A stretch of 64,000 nucleotides of DNA from Paraglaciecola algarum (GTDB lineage Bacteria > Pseudomonadota > Gammaproteobacteria > Enterobacterales > Alteromonadaceae): the NCBI RefSeq assembly GCF_021532655.1, contig NZ_JAKGAS010000008.1:1-64000 (forward strand). Reading direction: 5' to 3'. Made by a program: the position numbers and the translations under genes. Numbering within the stretch: the first letter of the stretch is position 1; each line of letters opens with the position of its first letter. The notes beneath the pieces are model-generated. The model saw only the letters and a list, made by a program, of their open reading frames with translations. It did no database searches and had not been told where the DNA came from. Positions 10,508 to 20,907 of this stretch are shown here, piece after piece.

Positions 10508-12145
10508 TTATTGCCTAGCAATTTTTCCATCTAAATCGCCATTAATAAATTCATCGTATTGTTCTTCAAGGGTATGCCTTTTTACTTTTAAAGTTGGTGT
10601 GAGTAATCCGTTATCCACTGTCCACTCATCTTGCATGATAACTAATCTATCCAATTTAGAATGGCTTTCCAAAGTTGAGTTAACTTGCTCTAAGGTTTGC
10701 AGTAAGTTTTGTTCAATGTCTTGCTCAGCTTGTTTGCTGGCATCTTCAGACAATACAATTAGCGCTATAGGTTGCTTTAGCTGAGCCCCAGTAACACACA
10801 CTTGCTCAATGGATGAGTTGGCCATCAACTTAGCTTCAATTGGAGCAGGAGCAACATATTTACCTTTAGCGGTTTTAAATATCTCCTTTAAACGCCCAGT
10901 AATTTTTATATAACCTTCCGAGTCTATCGTACCTTTATCGCCGGTCCTTAGATAACCATCTTCAGTGAATACCTCAGCCGTTTTTTCTGGCTCTAAATAA
11001 TACTCTTTCATATTACATGGGCCTTTCACCTGAATTTCACCATCTTCTGCGATACGAATATCGACACCTTTATAGGCTTTTCCAATACTTCCAACTTTAT
11101 CCAGCCTAAAAGGCACACAGCAGGTACCATAGGCACAATTTTCTGTCATGCCCCATCCTTCAGAAATGTTTACCCCAATTTTTGTAAACCAATGAATAGT
11201 GGCATCTGAAATAGGCGCAGAACCGCTTGCACATAATCTCACTTTATCTAAACCTAATTTGGTACGGATTTTTTTGCTGATTAACCCACCTATAAAAGGA
11301 ATACTTAATAGAAAATTTAGTTTTTTCTGAGGTAGGGTCGCTAATACGCCCATTTGGAAGCGGGTCCAAAGCCTAGGTACAGAAATAAATAAGGTCGGTT
11401 TAGTGTTGACTATGTCTCGTGAAAAGGTATCTAAAGATTCGATAAAAGAAATCCCCATACCAGAATAAAAGCTACTCATTTCAACTAAGACTCTTTCGGT
11501 AATATGGGCCAAAGGTAGGTAACTTAAAATACGATCATCTTTTGTAATAGTTAAAGAATCTAAACAATTGAAGGCTGACCAGCTAACTGAGCGATAATTA
11601 TGTACCACACCTTTGGGATTACCTGTACTACCCGAAGTGTAAATAATGGTCATAATGGAATCTAAACTCGGAATTGGCTTACCTGTAAAAGGTTCTACAT
11701 CTAGCACTTCATCCCATTGTTTATTGGCTGGAATATTGGGATAAGGAAAGGCTAAACTTAATACATCTTGTCCAATAGCTGACATTTGCTCTTCAGTTTT
11801 ATCTAATTTTCCAACAAATATAACTGGGCACTTAGCATGCTCAAGCACATAGGAAACTGTTTTTACTCCGGCTGTAGAATAAATGGGAACGGAAATATGG
11901 CCTGCCAACATAATCGCTAAATCAGTGATAAACCACTGAGCGCAATTTTTCGATAAAATTGCGATATGACTACCTTCAGGAAGGTCTAAAGAGATAAGGT
12001 ATGCCGCAACCTTTCTCGCCTGCTGGGCGACCTGCCCCCACGTATATCCATCCACTCGGCCATCCACTGGTTGCCTTAAATACAAAGAGTCTGGCGAAGT
12101 TTCTTCCCAATGATAAAGCATCTCAAGTGGCGTTTTTAATGACAT
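10508..12145 (-). CDS. AMP-forming acyl-CoA synthetase, long-chain type
   Basis: This enzyme activates a fatty acid with ATP and CoA. The 545-residue product has the adenylate-forming P-loop TIIYTSGSTGNPKG (about 166-179), the GWGMTEN motif and the hinge region DGYLRTGDKG followed by ITGRLKEIFKTAKGKYVAP. It is shorter than typical FadD15-type ligases of about 600 residues but keeps all core motifs. It is a single gene with no partner, so the substrate cannot be told; long-chain fatty acid is the best guess. Confidence 0.85.
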   Translation of the reverse strand: MSLKTPLEMLYHWEETSPDSLYLRQPVDGRVDGYTWGQVAQQARKVAAYLISLDLPEGSHIAILSKNCAQWFITDLAIMLAGHISVPIYSTAGVKTVSYVLEHAKCPVIFVGKLDKTEEQMSAIGQDVLSLAFPYPNIPANKQWDEVLDVEPFTGKPIPSLDSIMTIIYTSGSTGNPKGVVHNYRSVSWSAFNCLDSLTITKDDRILSYLPLAHITERVLVEMSSFYSGMGISFIESLDTFSRDIVNTKPTLFISVPRLWTRFQMGVLATLPQKKLNFLLSIPFIGGLISKKIRTKLGLDKVRLCASGSAPISDATIHWFTKIGVNISEGWGMTENCAYGTCCVPFRLDKVGSIGKAYKGVDIRIAEDGEIQVKGPCNMKEYYLEPEKTAEVFTEDGYLRTGDKGTIDSEGYIKITGRLKEIFKTAKGKYVAPAPIEAKLMANSSIEQVCVTGAQLKQPIALIVLSEDASKQAEQDIEQNLLQTLEQVNSTLESHSKLDRLVIMQDEWTVDNGLLTPTLKVKRHTLEEQYDEFINGDLDGKIARQ

Positions 12146-12241
12146 AACAAATCCTAGCTAAGACTTAAATTAATAAGTAGTTGAATAACATATTATTTAC
12201 ATTTCAATTTTTAACAATGGTACTGTCAAATGTCTAGTTAT

Positions 12242-12991
12242 TTAATTACGCTGCCTAACGATTTCATATAAACACACACCTGTGGCCACAGACACGTTCA
12301 GGCTTGATACCGATCCAGCCATGGGCAATTTGATTAACTCATCACAATGCTCGCGAGTTAAACGGCGCATGCCTTTACCTTCAGCGCCCATCACTAAAGC
12401 CATAGGGCCGCTTAGTTTACAATCATAAATATTATGCTCTGCCTCACCCGCCGTACCCACAATCCACACGCCAGCTTGTTGCAAATCGCGCAGTGTACGA
12501 GCAAGGTTTGTCACTTGCACTAGAGGAATAACATCCGCTGCACCACAAGCTACTTTTCGCACCACTGGCGTGAGCGCGGCTGATTTATCTTTAGGCACCA
12601 CGACTGCATCAACACCAGCAGCATCAGCAGTGCGCAGGCAAGCACCTAAGTTATGAGGATCTGTCACGCCATCTAAAATCAACAAAAATGGATTTTTGCC
12701 TGATTCAAGCTTGGCTTCCACAATGCTAGCCAAATCATTTTCACTAAATAGTTTGGCCGGTTTAACTTTCGCTACCACACCTTGGTGCTGTCCACCTTCC
12801 ACTTTATCGTCTAATGTTTTGCGCTGGCAAAACTGTACTGAGGCACCAAACTTACGAGCTTGATTAACGATTGAATGAATACTCTTATCGTCTCGGCCTT
12901 TTAATACAAATAACTCGATTAAACGTTCAGGCTCGCGCTGGATCACTGACTCAAGGGCATGAATGCCATACAACCACTCTTGTTGAGCCAT
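12242..12991 (-). CDS. rlmB: 23S rRNA (guanosine-2'-O)-methyltransferase RlmB
   Basis: RlmB methylates the 2'-OH of G2251 in the 23S P loop. The 249-residue SpoU-class enzyme has an N-terminal substrate-binding domain ([11 protein letters not shown]) and a knotted SPOUT domain with [30 protein letters not shown] and [13 protein letters not shown]. Its start overlaps the rnr stop by one base (TAATG), so the two are translationally coupled, the common gammaproteobacterial pairing. Confidence 0.96.
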   Translation of the reverse strand: MAQQEWLYGIHALESVIQREPERLIELFVLKGRDDKSIHSIVNQARKFGASVQFCQRKTLDDKVEGGQHQGVVAKVKPAKLFSENDLASIVEAKLESGKNPFLLILDGVTDPHNLGACLRTADAAGVDAVVVPKDKSAALTPVVRKVACGAADVIPLVQVTNLARTLRDLQQAGVWIVGTAGEAEHNIYDCKLSGPMALVMGAEGKGMRRLTREHCDELIKLPMAGSVSSLNVSVATGVCLYEIVRQRN

Positions 12992-15426
12992 TATTTATTC
13001 CTCTTTCTTGCTGAATTCGAAGGCTTACTTCGCGAGCCTTTGGTTTTATTTGAGCCTGTTCTGGGTTTTCTACTAGTTGGCTTTTTAGTGCCACCTTTAT
13101 TAGTAGATGGCTTCTTACCTGTTGAAGAAGACTTATCTTGGTTTTGTTCTGTAGTAGCAGTGGTTTTTCCACTCGCGCCTTTACCGCCACTAGCATTTTT
13201 ACGACGTGAAGGTTTTCGATTAGCCGAACGTTTAATCGCTTTGCCATGAATACCATCTAACAAAAAATCAATCTTGCGTTCATCTAAATTCACCGAGGCC
13301 ACTTTCACTTCCATGGGGTCACCTAGACGATAAATCACACCTGAGCTTTCACCAATTAAGTACTGCTTCACTTCATCGTATCTAAAGTAATCATTATCTA
13401 ACGAGGTAATATGCACTAAGCCATCTATATGGAATTCCCCAAGGCGCACAAAAAAACCAAAATTGGTAACCGAGGCAATCACACCTTCAAAAACGTCACC
13501 TACATGATCCAGCATAAACTCACATTTAAGCCAATCACCCACGTCACGAGTAGCGTCGTCAGCTCTACGTTCGGTCATTGAACATTGCTCACCCAAAGCT
13601 TCTACTTCGTCTGGCGAATAAGACTTTCCGCCAGTCTTACTTTTTCGTTGATTCTGTTTATCAACAATAGCTTTTAAGGCTCTGTGTACCACTAAATCGG
13701 GATACCTGCGAATCGGCGAGGTAAAATGTGCATAAGCGGCAAGTGCTAAACCAAAATGGCCAATATTTTCATGATCGTATACCGCTTGTTTCATTGATCT
13801 GAGTAACATAGTCTGGATCAACTCTTGATCCGGGCGGCCTGCTATTTTTTCAACTACATCGGTGAAATCTTGCGGTGATACTTCTTTGCCAATTTTGTGA
13901 GTAATACCCACTTCAGCTAGATAAGATAAAAATGAACTTAAACGATCAGAATCAGGCTCATCATGGATCCTAAACAAGGCTTCTGCATTGGCTTTTTCAA
14001 TGGTTTGTGCTGCCGATACATTGGCCAAAATCATACATTCTTCAATTAACTTGTGAGCATCATTGCGGGTGACCGGCACTATGTTTTCAATTTTACGCTG
14101 AGCATTAAACACAAACTTACTTTCTTGGGTTTCAAACTCAATAGCCCCTCGTTGATTACGCGTGCGTTTTAACACTCGATACATATCATGCAAGTTTTTA
14201 AGGTGGGGAACTTGCTCAGCATAACGTTTATGTAATTCAGGATCTCCCTCAAGGATATTCCACACTTTGGTATAAGTTAAACGAGCGTGAGAATTCATTA
14301 CCGCTTCATAAAACTGATGCTCAACTAACTTACCAGATGGACTTATGGTCATTTCACAAACCATACACAAACGATCAACTTGAGGGTTTAACGAACATAA
14401 ACCATTTGATAAAACCTCGGGTAACATAGGTATTACTTGTTCTGGGAAATAAACTGAGTTACCCCGATTTTGTGCTTCGCTATCTAGTGCAGTGCCAGGA
14501 CGCACATAATAACTCACATCGGCAATTGCTACCCAAAGTTGCCAACCACCTTCATCAAGTGGTTCACAAAAAACAGCGTCATCAAAATCTCGAGCGTCTT
14601 CACCATCTATGGTCACTAATGGCAATTGTCGTAGGTCAATACGCCCTTCTTTAGCTTCATCGGGAACTTGTTCAGTTAAACCAATAACTTGACGTTCTAC
14701 ACCTTTTGGCCATTGATGAGGGATATCAAAGGTGCGCAAAGCCATGTCAATTTCCATGCCCGGCGCCATATGTTCGCCTAACACTTCAATAATTTTACCA
14801 ATGGCATTTACACGTCTACGTGGTCTTTGTACTATTTCAACCACAACTATATGACCTTGACGAGCACCATTACTTTGTTCTTTGGGGATCATTATTTCGT
14901 GATTAATACGACTATCATCAGGAATGACCACACCTACGTTGTTTTCGAAAAAGTATCGACCAACAATTGGTTCTGATCTAGGCTCCACGATTTTTGCGAT
15001 ACGCGCTTCGCGACGACCACGATTGTCAGTACCACTTTCTTTGACTAACACAATATCGCCGTGCAATACTGCAGCCATTTGAGCATTATGAATAAAAAGA
15101 TCTTTTTCACCATCGTTACGCTTTAAAAAACCAAAGCCATCTCGATGACCAATCACCTGTCCTTGAATTAATTCATCGATTTTTAGCTTGGCGTATTTTT
15201 TCTCACGGGTAAATTCAACTTGGCCTTCTCGTTCCATCGCTCGCAAGCGACGCTGGATACCAATGCGACTATCTTCATCCTTAGCATCAAGTAACTGACA
15301 AAATTCTAGGAATGACAAAGGCTTTTTAGCTTTCACCAAAAGTTCAAGTAAGTATTCACGACTGGCTACTGGGTTGTCGTATTTTTCTTTTTCGCGTTGA
15401 AAATAAGGGTCGTCAGATTGAGACAA
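12991..15426 (-). CDS. rnr: Ribonuclease R
   Basis: RNase R is a processive 3'-5' exoribonuclease that degrades structured RNA, important in the cold. The 811-residue product has, in order, an N-terminal helix-turn-helix, cold-shock domains ([16 protein letters not shown]), the RNB catalytic domain with [16 protein letters not shown], an S1 domain (about 650-735) and a Lys/Arg/Ser-rich disordered tail. It is followed by rlmB with a one-base overlap. Length agrees with the E. coli enzyme. Confidence 0.97.
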   Translation of the reverse strand: MSQSDDPYFQREKEKYDNPVASREYLLELLVKAKKPLSFLEFCQLLDAKDEDSRIGIQRRLRAMEREGQVEFTREKKYAKLKIDELIQGQVIGHRDGFGFLKRNDGEKDLFIHNAQMAAVLHGDIVLVKESGTDNRGRREARIAKIVEPRSEPIVGRYFFENNVGVVIPDDSRINHEIMIPKEQSNGARQGHIVVVEIVQRPRRRVNAIGKIIEVLGEHMAPGMEIDMALRTFDIPHQWPKGVERQVIGLTEQVPDEAKEGRIDLRQLPLVTIDGEDARDFDDAVFCEPLDEGGWQLWVAIADVSYYVRPGTALDSEAQNRGNSVYFPEQVIPMLPEVLSNGLCSLNPQVDRLCMVCEMTISPSGKLVEHQFYEAVMNSHARLTYTKVWNILEGDPELHKRYAEQVPHLKNLHDMYRVLKRTRNQRGAIEFETQESKFVFNAQRKIENIVPVTRNDAHKLIEECMILANVSAAQTIEKANAEALFRIHDEPDSDRLSSFLSYLAEVGITHKIGKEVSPQDFTDVVEKIAGRPDQELIQTMLLRSMKQAVYDHENIGHFGLALAAYAHFTSPIRRYPDLVVHRALKAIVDKQNQRKSKTGGKSYSPDEVEALGEQCSMTERRADDATRDVGDWLKCEFMLDHVGDVFEGVIASVTNFGFFVRLGEFHIDGLVHITSLDNDYFRYDEVKQYLIGESSGVIYRLGDPMEVKVASVNLDERKIDFLLDGIHGKAIKRSANRKPSRRKNASGGKGASGKTTATTEQNQDKSSSTGKKPSTNKGGTKKPTSRKPRTGSNKTKGSRSKPSNSARKRNK

Positions 15427-15528
15427 TTCAAAAATCCATTAGATATAGTTTTAAGTACTAGTATACCCAAGTTCAACGCCTGGGTATTTAGAAATTGGTA
15501 ATAGATTGCTGACTTGATGCAGAAAAAC

Positions 15529-16197
15529 TTAAGAATTCAGAGGACGTTTGGCTTTACGTACGGCTTTCGGGTGCATCAATTTTTCTAGATCATGCATACA
15601 CTTAGCTATTTTTGAATGCAGCTTTTTGTCAGCAGTAATGGCGTTATATAACCAATGATAGGCATCTTCGTAATCATATGGGCTACCGTAACCTTCGATA
15701 AACAGTTCTACTAAACGAATTTGTGCTGATAAATTCCCCAAGATAGACGCTTCACGCAAAAACACCACAGCTCGCTCTTTGTCTTGTTGAACCAATTTAC
15801 CTTGTGCAAAGTATCGACCTAACTGCTCCAGCCCAGCGGGCAAACCTTGTTCAGCTGCGCTATGCATAAACGCGATACCTCTTTCCGGATCTGCATCAAC
15901 ACACACGCCCCAAGCCAACATGTCTCCCCATAAAAATTGATAGGCAGGAATGAGTAAAGTTTCAGCATTGGCTCGTATATCTTGGACTAATTGGCATTTA
16001 TCTAACACCACTCGAGATAAATGTTCATTGCGGTTTATCAAACTTATTAATTCATCTTGGGAATACAATTGGACAGCTTTGATTTCTTCAGCACTCTGCA
16101 CAGACAAAGACAAAGACATTGCAAACAATGGCGAACATAAAAATGATAGAACTAGTTTATATTTTGACATGTTAAAACGTGTAAATTTTGTATTCAT
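15529..16197 (-). CDS. motX: Sodium-type flagellar motor protein MotX
   Basis: MotX is a periplasmic protein of the T ring that, with MotY, holds the PomA/PomB stators of sodium-driven polar flagella. The 222-residue product has a signal peptide and Sel1-type repeats, with QLVQDIRANAE, PAYQFLWGDMLAWGVCV and GLEQLGRYFAQGKLVQQDKE closely matching Vibrio MotX as remembered. The first ATG is used, with AGGG just upstream; an ATG nine codons later also gives a signal peptide. It is unlinked to other flagellar genes and lies next to rnr. Confidence 0.88.
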   Translation of the reverse strand: MNTKFTRFNMSKYKLVLSFLCSPLFAMSLSLSVQSAEEIKAVQLYSQDELISLINRNEHLSRVVLDKCQLVQDIRANAETLLIPAYQFLWGDMLAWGVCVDADPERGIAFMHSAAEQGLPAGLEQLGRYFAQGKLVQQDKERAVVFLREASILGNLSAQIRLVELFIEGYGSPYDYEDAYHWLYNAITADKKLHSKIAKCMHDLEKLMHPKAVRKAKRPLNS

Positions 16198-16267
16198 ACA
16201 CCCTATATCGGCAATAAAATGATTTTTATAAAATTATTCGATATAGGGTTTTATCTTGGGTGAGTGA

Positions 16268-16501
16268 TTAGTGAGTTAAAGCAAGTTGCACAACCTGCGC
16301 ATGTTCAAATAAGTCGTGACCTAAATCAGTTAAATATCCCCCATCAGGTTGGGTTATCACCCCTTTTTCAAATAACCTTTTTGCGGCAGCAACCATATTG
16401 GGCTCAGCGTCACCGTGAACCTTGATACCTTGCATTAGACTTTTGTTTGGAAATTTTAATAGTAAATTTAACTCGTCAACCATTTCAGCTGAAAATGTCA
16501 T
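16268..16501 (-). CDS. TIGR02647 family small protein
   Basis: The 77-residue product begins MTFSAEMVDELNLLLKFPN, with GIKVHGDAEPNMVAAAKRL and DGGYLTDLGHD, matching the TIGR02647 family of gammaproteobacteria. The family is thought to be a small winged-helix-like protein, but its function is unknown. It is a single gene; the upstream region contains a perfect 12-bp palindrome that might be an operator. Confidence 0.8.
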   Translation of the reverse strand: MTFSAEMVDELNLLLKFPNKSLMQGIKVHGDAEPNMVAAAKRLFEKGVITQPDGGYLTDLGHDLFEHAQVVQLALTH

Positions 16502-16542
16502 AAATAATCCTCTTAATTGGGCTTATATGTTTAGTGATAAAA

Positions 16543-16554
16543 CAAACATGTTTG
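16543..16554. promoter_or_regulatory. 12-bp perfect palindrome CAAACATGTTTG
   Basis: The palindrome lies 42 bp upstream of the TIGR02647 gene start. A related half-site, AACAAACAT, occurs nearby at about 16570. It could be an operator for a dimeric regulator; no known consensus is assigned. Confidence 0.35.
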
Positions 16555-16724
16555 ACAATAGATTAGTTTAACAAACATAAAACCTGATATTTCCTATGAA
16601 AGCGACTCGTAACTCGTCTGTCATATGTTTATAATTCACTTCTTGAGCCTAAAGCTCTATGAAATGAATATCAAAGATTATTTTACTTATATTCGCAGTT
16701 GTCATTATTTAACAGAAGAACACA

Positions 16725-17423
16725 ATGCAAAAAATTTCTTGTCAGGTCAGTAAAATAGAGCCATTAACCAATGTGGTCAGTCGTGTTTTATTAACACCAG
16801 AAAGCCCACTAGAGTTTATCGCTGGGCAATATTTACAGGTAGTAATGGGCGACGAAGATAAACGTCCTTTTTCTATAGCCAACGCACCTCAACAAGACGG
16901 AGCTATTGAGTTACACATAGGGGCTGAGCCAGGTAATCAATATGCCGGACAAGTGTTAGAGAAAATGCGTTCTGAAGGTAAAATAGAAGTAGAAGGCGGA
17001 CTCGGCGAAGCGTTTTTAAAGAAGGTAGGTGGCCACCCAATTATTTTAGTAGCCGGTGGCACAGGGTTTTCTTACACCCTGTCAATTTTGCAAAAATTAC
17101 TATCAGAACCTTTAACGGCTCCAGTTTATTTATACTGGGGAACACGTACTTTAAAAGATATGTATGCTCTTGACGAATTAACTAAATTGTCGGAACAACA
17201 TGCACACTTTACTTTTGTGCCTGTTATAGAAATACCAGACTCTGACTGGCAAGGTAAAACGGGTTGGGTACATAATGCTGTACTAGACGAATTTAACGAT
17301 CTTAAAGATTTTAAAGTATTTGTTGCTGGTCGTTTTGAAATGGCCAAAGTGGTAAGAACTGACTTCTGTGCTCAAGGTTTGTTAGAGAAAAACCTGTATG
17401 GTGATGCCTACGCCTTTATTTAA
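16725..17423 (+). CDS. fre: NAD(P)H-flavin reductase
   Basis: Fre reduces free flavins with NAD(P)H for use by other enzymes. The 232-residue product has the ferredoxin-reductase fold: FAD/flavin-binding KRPFSIANAP (about 45-54), NAD-binding GGTGFSYTLSILQ (about 110) and the C-terminal VFVAGRFEMAKVVR. Length equals E. coli Fre. It stands alone, with a stem-loop terminator directly after it. Confidence 0.93.
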   Translation: MQKISCQVSKIEPLTNVVSRVLLTPESPLEFIAGQYLQVVMGDEDKRPFSIANAPQQDGAIELHIGAEPGNQYAGQVLEKMRSEGKIEVEGGLGEAFLKKVGGHPIILVAGGTGFSYTLSILQKLLSEPLTAPVYLYWGTRTLKDMYALDELTKLSEQHAHFTFVPVIEIPDSDWQGKTGWVHNAVLDEFNDLKDFKVFVAGRFEMAKVVRTDFCAQGLLEKNLYGDAYAFI

Positions 17424-17425
17424 AT

Positions 17426-17479
17426 GGTAAACGCCAATTTGTGTTCTATTAATTAACATTCATTGGCTTTACCTTTTTT
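17426..17479 (+). terminator. Rho-independent terminator of fre
   Basis: GGTAAACGCCAAT (17426-17438) pairs with ATTGGCTTTACC (17462-17473) with one bulged base and a 23-nt loop, followed by six T (17474-17479). It separates fre from the convergent trmL. Confidence 0.75.
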
Positions 17480-17488
17480 CTATTTTAT

Positions 17489-17953
17489 CTAAACCGCGCC
17501 GTTAAAGTCCAATTGGCGCCAAGCCTCATACACAAAAACTGAAACCGCATTGGATAAATTCATACTACGGCTATCTGGCAACATAGGTATACGTACTCTT
17601 TGTTCCATTGGCAGTGATTGAATAATATCGTCTGGCAAACCTCGGGTTTCGGGGCCGAACAACAAAGCATCACCAGCCTCATATTTCACTTGAGCAAAAA
17701 ACGCTTTACCTTTTGTGGTACAAGCAAAGACTCGTTTAGGCGCCCGTGTCTCAATGTAAGCGTCCAAATTTGGATAACGCTGCACTTTGGCAAACTCGTG
17801 ATAATCTAAACCCGCACGTCGCACTCTTTTATCATCCCATTCAAAACCAAGTGGCTCGATTAAATGCAGAGCAAAACCAGTATTGGCACACAAACGAATA
17901 ATATTGCCGGTATTAGGCGGAATTTCAGGTTGATATAACACTATGTCTAACAT
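17489..17953 (-). CDS. trmL: tRNA (cytidine(34)-2'-O)-methyltransferase TrmL
   Basis: TrmL methylates the wobble base ribose of tRNA-Leu isoacceptors. The 154-residue minimal SPOUT protein has [31 protein letters not shown] and [19 protein letters not shown], all trefoil-knot motifs of the family. It is convergent with fre and stands alone. Confidence 0.95.
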   Translation of the reverse strand: MLDIVLYQPEIPPNTGNIIRLCANTGFALHLIEPLGFEWDDKRVRRAGLDYHEFAKVQRYPNLDAYIETRAPKRVFACTTKGKAFFAQVKYEAGDALLFGPETRGLPDDIIQSLPMEQRVRIPMLPDSRSMNLSNAVSVFVYEAWRQLDFNGAV

Positions 17954-18019
17954 GGGAGTTAATTCTTAAATATTGAATGCTGAGATTGTAGCAAATCGTT
18001 AGCAGATTAATGCTAGGTT

Positions 18020-19024
18020 TTAGCTGTTATTTTCTGATGAAATAAAGCTTAATATTTTTTGTAAAACTGGCGTACGGTATTCATCCGACTCTTCTAACAG
18101 TTCATGTTTAGCACCTTCAACTACAAACAATTCAGTATTTGGCATTAAGGCAACCACTTGGCTTTGACGCTTATTATCCACCACAGTATCACCACCAGCT
18201 TGTAACACTAAAGCCGGAATGGGGAATTCACAGGCTTGAAGTTTTATTTTGTCCATTGCCTCCACTGCTGCTTGCAACCAGTGCCCAGTGACACCACCTA
18301 ACTTGGTTTCTACAGCTCTTTCATATTCGTCACGAAACAGTTGATAACGTACTTGATTGTGAGTCAGGTTATTTTGGGCAAAGGCTGTGTTTTCGTAATC
18401 AGATTGTCCCCAAAAATAATCATATTGTTTGTTTAAACCTTTAGTAATTTTGCTGTGGGTATTTAATAAAAATTTAGCTAACCAATTGGGTAAAGCTGGG
18501 AGAATGCCAAACATAGGCGCTGAAAATATCACTTTATTAAATAAATCGGGATATTTTAAAATGGTCAAAAAACCTATGGTTCCACCCATTGAGTGACATA
18601 ATAAATTAGCTTTATGTTGGCAGTTAGGTTGCACAATTTGCTGCATAAATAATTTAAAATCAGTCACGTAATCATCAAAGCTTTTTACATACCCCATGTG
18701 AAGGTTTTCTGTCATACGGCCGGACAATCCTTGGCCTCTATGATCATGAATAAACACCGAGTAACCTTGTTGATATAGATCGTATATCAGCTCTTTATAT
18801 TTAAGCAGAGTTTCAATTCTGCCAGAAGAAATTACCAATTCACCTACTGACTTAGGATGTAGGACATACGCATAAGCTATAGAAACCTCCTCTACACCCT
18901 CAAATGTACCTTGCACCACTTGTTGAAGCCAAAAAGGTTGGATCTTAGTTTGGTATATTTCGGCTAACTCTTTTTCAGAGGTAAAACTGATAATGTTCGT
19001 ATAATCATTTTGTAAGTTATCCAT
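18020..19024 (-). CDS. pldB: Alpha/beta hydrolase, lysophospholipase L2-like
   Basis: The 334-residue product has the serine hydrolase motif LLCHSMGGTIGF, HDHRGQGLSGR, and a late Asp/His region (LQAGGDTVVDN, EGAKHELLEE), the layout of PldB, which removes the acyl chain of lysophospholipids. No signal peptide is visible, as in E. coli PldB. It lies 6 bp after a CBS-domain gene and may share its transcript. The family is confident, the exact substrate less so. Confidence 0.8.
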   Translation of the reverse strand: MDNLQNDYTNIISFTSEKELAEIYQTKIQPFWLQQVVQGTFEGVEEVSIAYAYVLHPKSVGELVISSGRIETLLKYKELIYDLYQQGYSVFIHDHRGQGLSGRMTENLHMGYVKSFDDYVTDFKLFMQQIVQPNCQHKANLLCHSMGGTIGFLTILKYPDLFNKVIFSAPMFGILPALPNWLAKFLLNTHSKITKGLNKQYDYFWGQSDYENTAFAQNNLTHNQVRYQLFRDEYERAVETKLGGVTGHWLQAAVEAMDKIKLQACEFPIPALVLQAGGDTVVDNKRQSQVVALMPNTELFVVEGAKHELLEESDEYRTPVLQKILSFISSENNS

Positions 19025-19030
19025 ATGAGA

Positions 19031-19459
19031 TTAGCTTACATTTTTCTTTTTATTGTGATTCACTTCAATCACTCTAAGAATATCTCGCCAACTTAAGATA
19101 CCAATGGGGTGAACTCGTTCATCCACAATTGGAATACAAGATATTTTATGTTGATTAAAAATACTAATGGCTTGATACACATCTGCGTCTGGAGACAAAC
19201 AAACTGGTTTACGGGACATAATTTGGTGAACTTTTTTATGCAGCGTAGCAATATCTTGAGGCGTTTCTCCAGGTAACCCAATCCTAGGGCTCACCGCTTT
19301 AAACAAATCTCTATCCGACAACACCCCATACAGTTTTCCATTTTCGACTACTAATAGGTGATGAAAAGCCGCCTGCTCAAAAATATTTTTCACTACTTTT
19401 AAAGTATCATCTAACTCAACAGTCACTATGCGTTTAGTCATAATATTTTTAACTAACAC
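19031..19459 (-). CDS. CBS-domain pair protein
   Basis: The 142-residue product consists of two CBS domains (about 7-60 and 78-135), a module that usually binds adenine nucleotides. A GTG start gives LVKNIMTKRIVTV and has GGTG upstream; an ATG six codons later is the alternative. It has no other domain. It lies between cpxA-like and pldB-like genes. Function is unknown. Confidence 0.82.
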   Translation of the reverse strand: MLVKNIMTKRIVTVELDDTLKVVKNIFEQAAFHHLLVVENGKLYGVLSDRDLFKAVSPRIGLPGETPQDIATLHKKVHQIMSRKPVCLSPDADVYQAISIFNQHKISCIPIVDERVHPIGILSWRDILRVIEVNHNKKKNVS

Positions 19460-19488
19460 TTTTCACCAACATTTTTCACCTATATACC

Positions 19489-20907
19489 TTAAGAAATTAT
19501 GCCTTGAGAAATAGAATCAATCGGAATAGAAATACTCACTTCTAATCCACCGTTATCAATATTTCGAGCAGTTAGATCCCCTTGATGTTGTTTAACGGCT
19601 CGGTAAGCTATAGCTAAACCTAACCCTACTCCTCCACTATTTCTATCTCTGGCGGTAGAAGAACGATAAAAAGGTTCAAAAACCCGCGATAACTGCTGTT
19701 CTTCCATGCCTTTCCCATCATCTTTAATCGACCAAACAATTGTTTTCTTGTACTGAATCACTGACACCTGAATATTATCGTTAGAATAATGTATAGCATT
19801 ACGTATGACATTTTCAATTGCACTAGTTAATAGCTGAGCATCGACAAACAAGTCACAGCTAACTTGGGCATTATATTGAATATTTTTACCTCTTTGTTTT
19901 GCTTCAAAGTTTGCGTCATTAATAATTGGCAACATTAATTGTTCGAATGAAATATTTTGCTTGTTTAAAACAGCTTCTTGACTATCTAACTTAGACAACA
20001 TCAACACTTGGGCAATCATACTTTCAATTTGATTGGCTTCTTTCTCGATTCTATCTAACGCTAGTTGCGAGTCTGTGGAATGTAGTTCTAATGGTTGTTG
20101 TTGGGCAATACCAATGGATAATTGTAACCTTGCCAAGGGTGAGCGCAATTCATGAGAAATATCAGCCAATAGCCGCTTTTGTCCATTCAGCAAAATTTCG
20201 ACTTTTTCTGACATTAAATTAAAGTCACGGCCAAGTTGGCCAATTTCATCCAATCTATTACTTGCACTGCCCACTCGCGCGGCTAAATCTCCTTTTGCCA
20301 TGCGCCTTGAAGCACGTTGCAATTGAATAACAGGTTTAAGTAAAGAACGCACAAACAGATAACATAAGCCCCCACTAAACAAAATCAAGAAAAATAAAAA
20401 CAGTCCAGGATACTCATGACGTATGACTCGCAAAGAGCCTCCAGGCTGGTTATTAGCTGTATATAATAAATAGGCTTTCTGGTTTTTGACAATGCTACTA
20501 GGTCCAATATAAACCTTACCCTGCGTTTCTATCATCAAAGCGGAACTTTCTTCATCAAATTGCTCCAGTAGCTGCCGAGTTTTTAGTTGTTCTTTTTTCA
20601 AACCAAATATTACTTTACTGGTTTCAGCATCGACTAATACCAACCAAAACCGATTACGCTTACTCATTTGAAAGGCGTATTTATTCAAATCCACATCGTG
20701 CTTATCAATCTGATATTGAAATTTACGTGCCACCTGATGTAAGTTTTTTGCTTGATTAGGTTTTAACGGACGATACTTAACTCCCGAATCTAATTGTTGC
20801 ACTAACCAAGTAGAGCTCATAAAAATTAAAAACGTGGCTAACCAAAACCACAAAAATACTCTAAAAAATAAACTCCGCGCAGGATTGAGTCGAGTTAAGA
20901 AAGACAT
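19489..20907 (-). CDS. cpxA: Sensor histidine kinase, CpxA-like
   Basis: The 472-residue product has two membrane segments (about 15-37 and 168-188) around a periplasmic sensor, a HAMP domain (about 189-241), the phosphoacceptor His252 in DISHELRSPLARLQ, and the ATPase domain with NVIRNAIHYSN, DDGKGM and GGVGLGLAIAYR. The RSPLARL box is characteristic of CpxA. The first codons overlap the response-regulator gene by 13 bp. With the divergent Spy/CpxP gene, an envelope-stress sensor is likely. Confidence 0.88.
   Translation of the reverse strand: MSFLTRLNPARSLFFRVFLWFWLATFLIFMSSTWLVQQLDSGVKYRPLKPNQAKNLHQVARKFQYQIDKHDVDLNKYAFQMSKRNRFWLVLVDAETSKVIFGLKKEQLKTRQLLEQFDEESSALMIETQGKVYIGPSSIVKNQKAYLLYTANNQPGGSLRVIRHEYPGLFLFFLILFSGGLCYLFVRSLLKPVIQLQRASRRMAKGDLAARVGSASNRLDEIGQLGRDFNLMSEKVEILLNGQKRLLADISHELRSPLARLQLSIGIAQQQPLELHSTDSQLALDRIEKEANQIESMIAQVLMLSKLDSQEAVLNKQNISFEQLMLPIINDANFEAKQRGKNIQYNAQVSCDLFVDAQLLTSAIENVIRNAIHYSNDNIQVSVIQYKKTIVWSIKDDGKGMEEQQLSRVFEPFYRSSTARDRNSGGVGLGLAIAYRAVKQHQGDLTARNIDNGGLEVSISIPIDSISQGIIS

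Noticed and set aside
12951..13256. Alternative frames over the 3' end of rnr
   Set aside because: They are shadows of the Lys/Arg/Ser-rich tail of RNase R and have no start signal of their own.
15464..15486. TACCCA...TGGGTA hairpin between motX and rnr as a terminator
   Set aside because: The stem is only six pairs with an 11-nt loop and no T-run in either direction.
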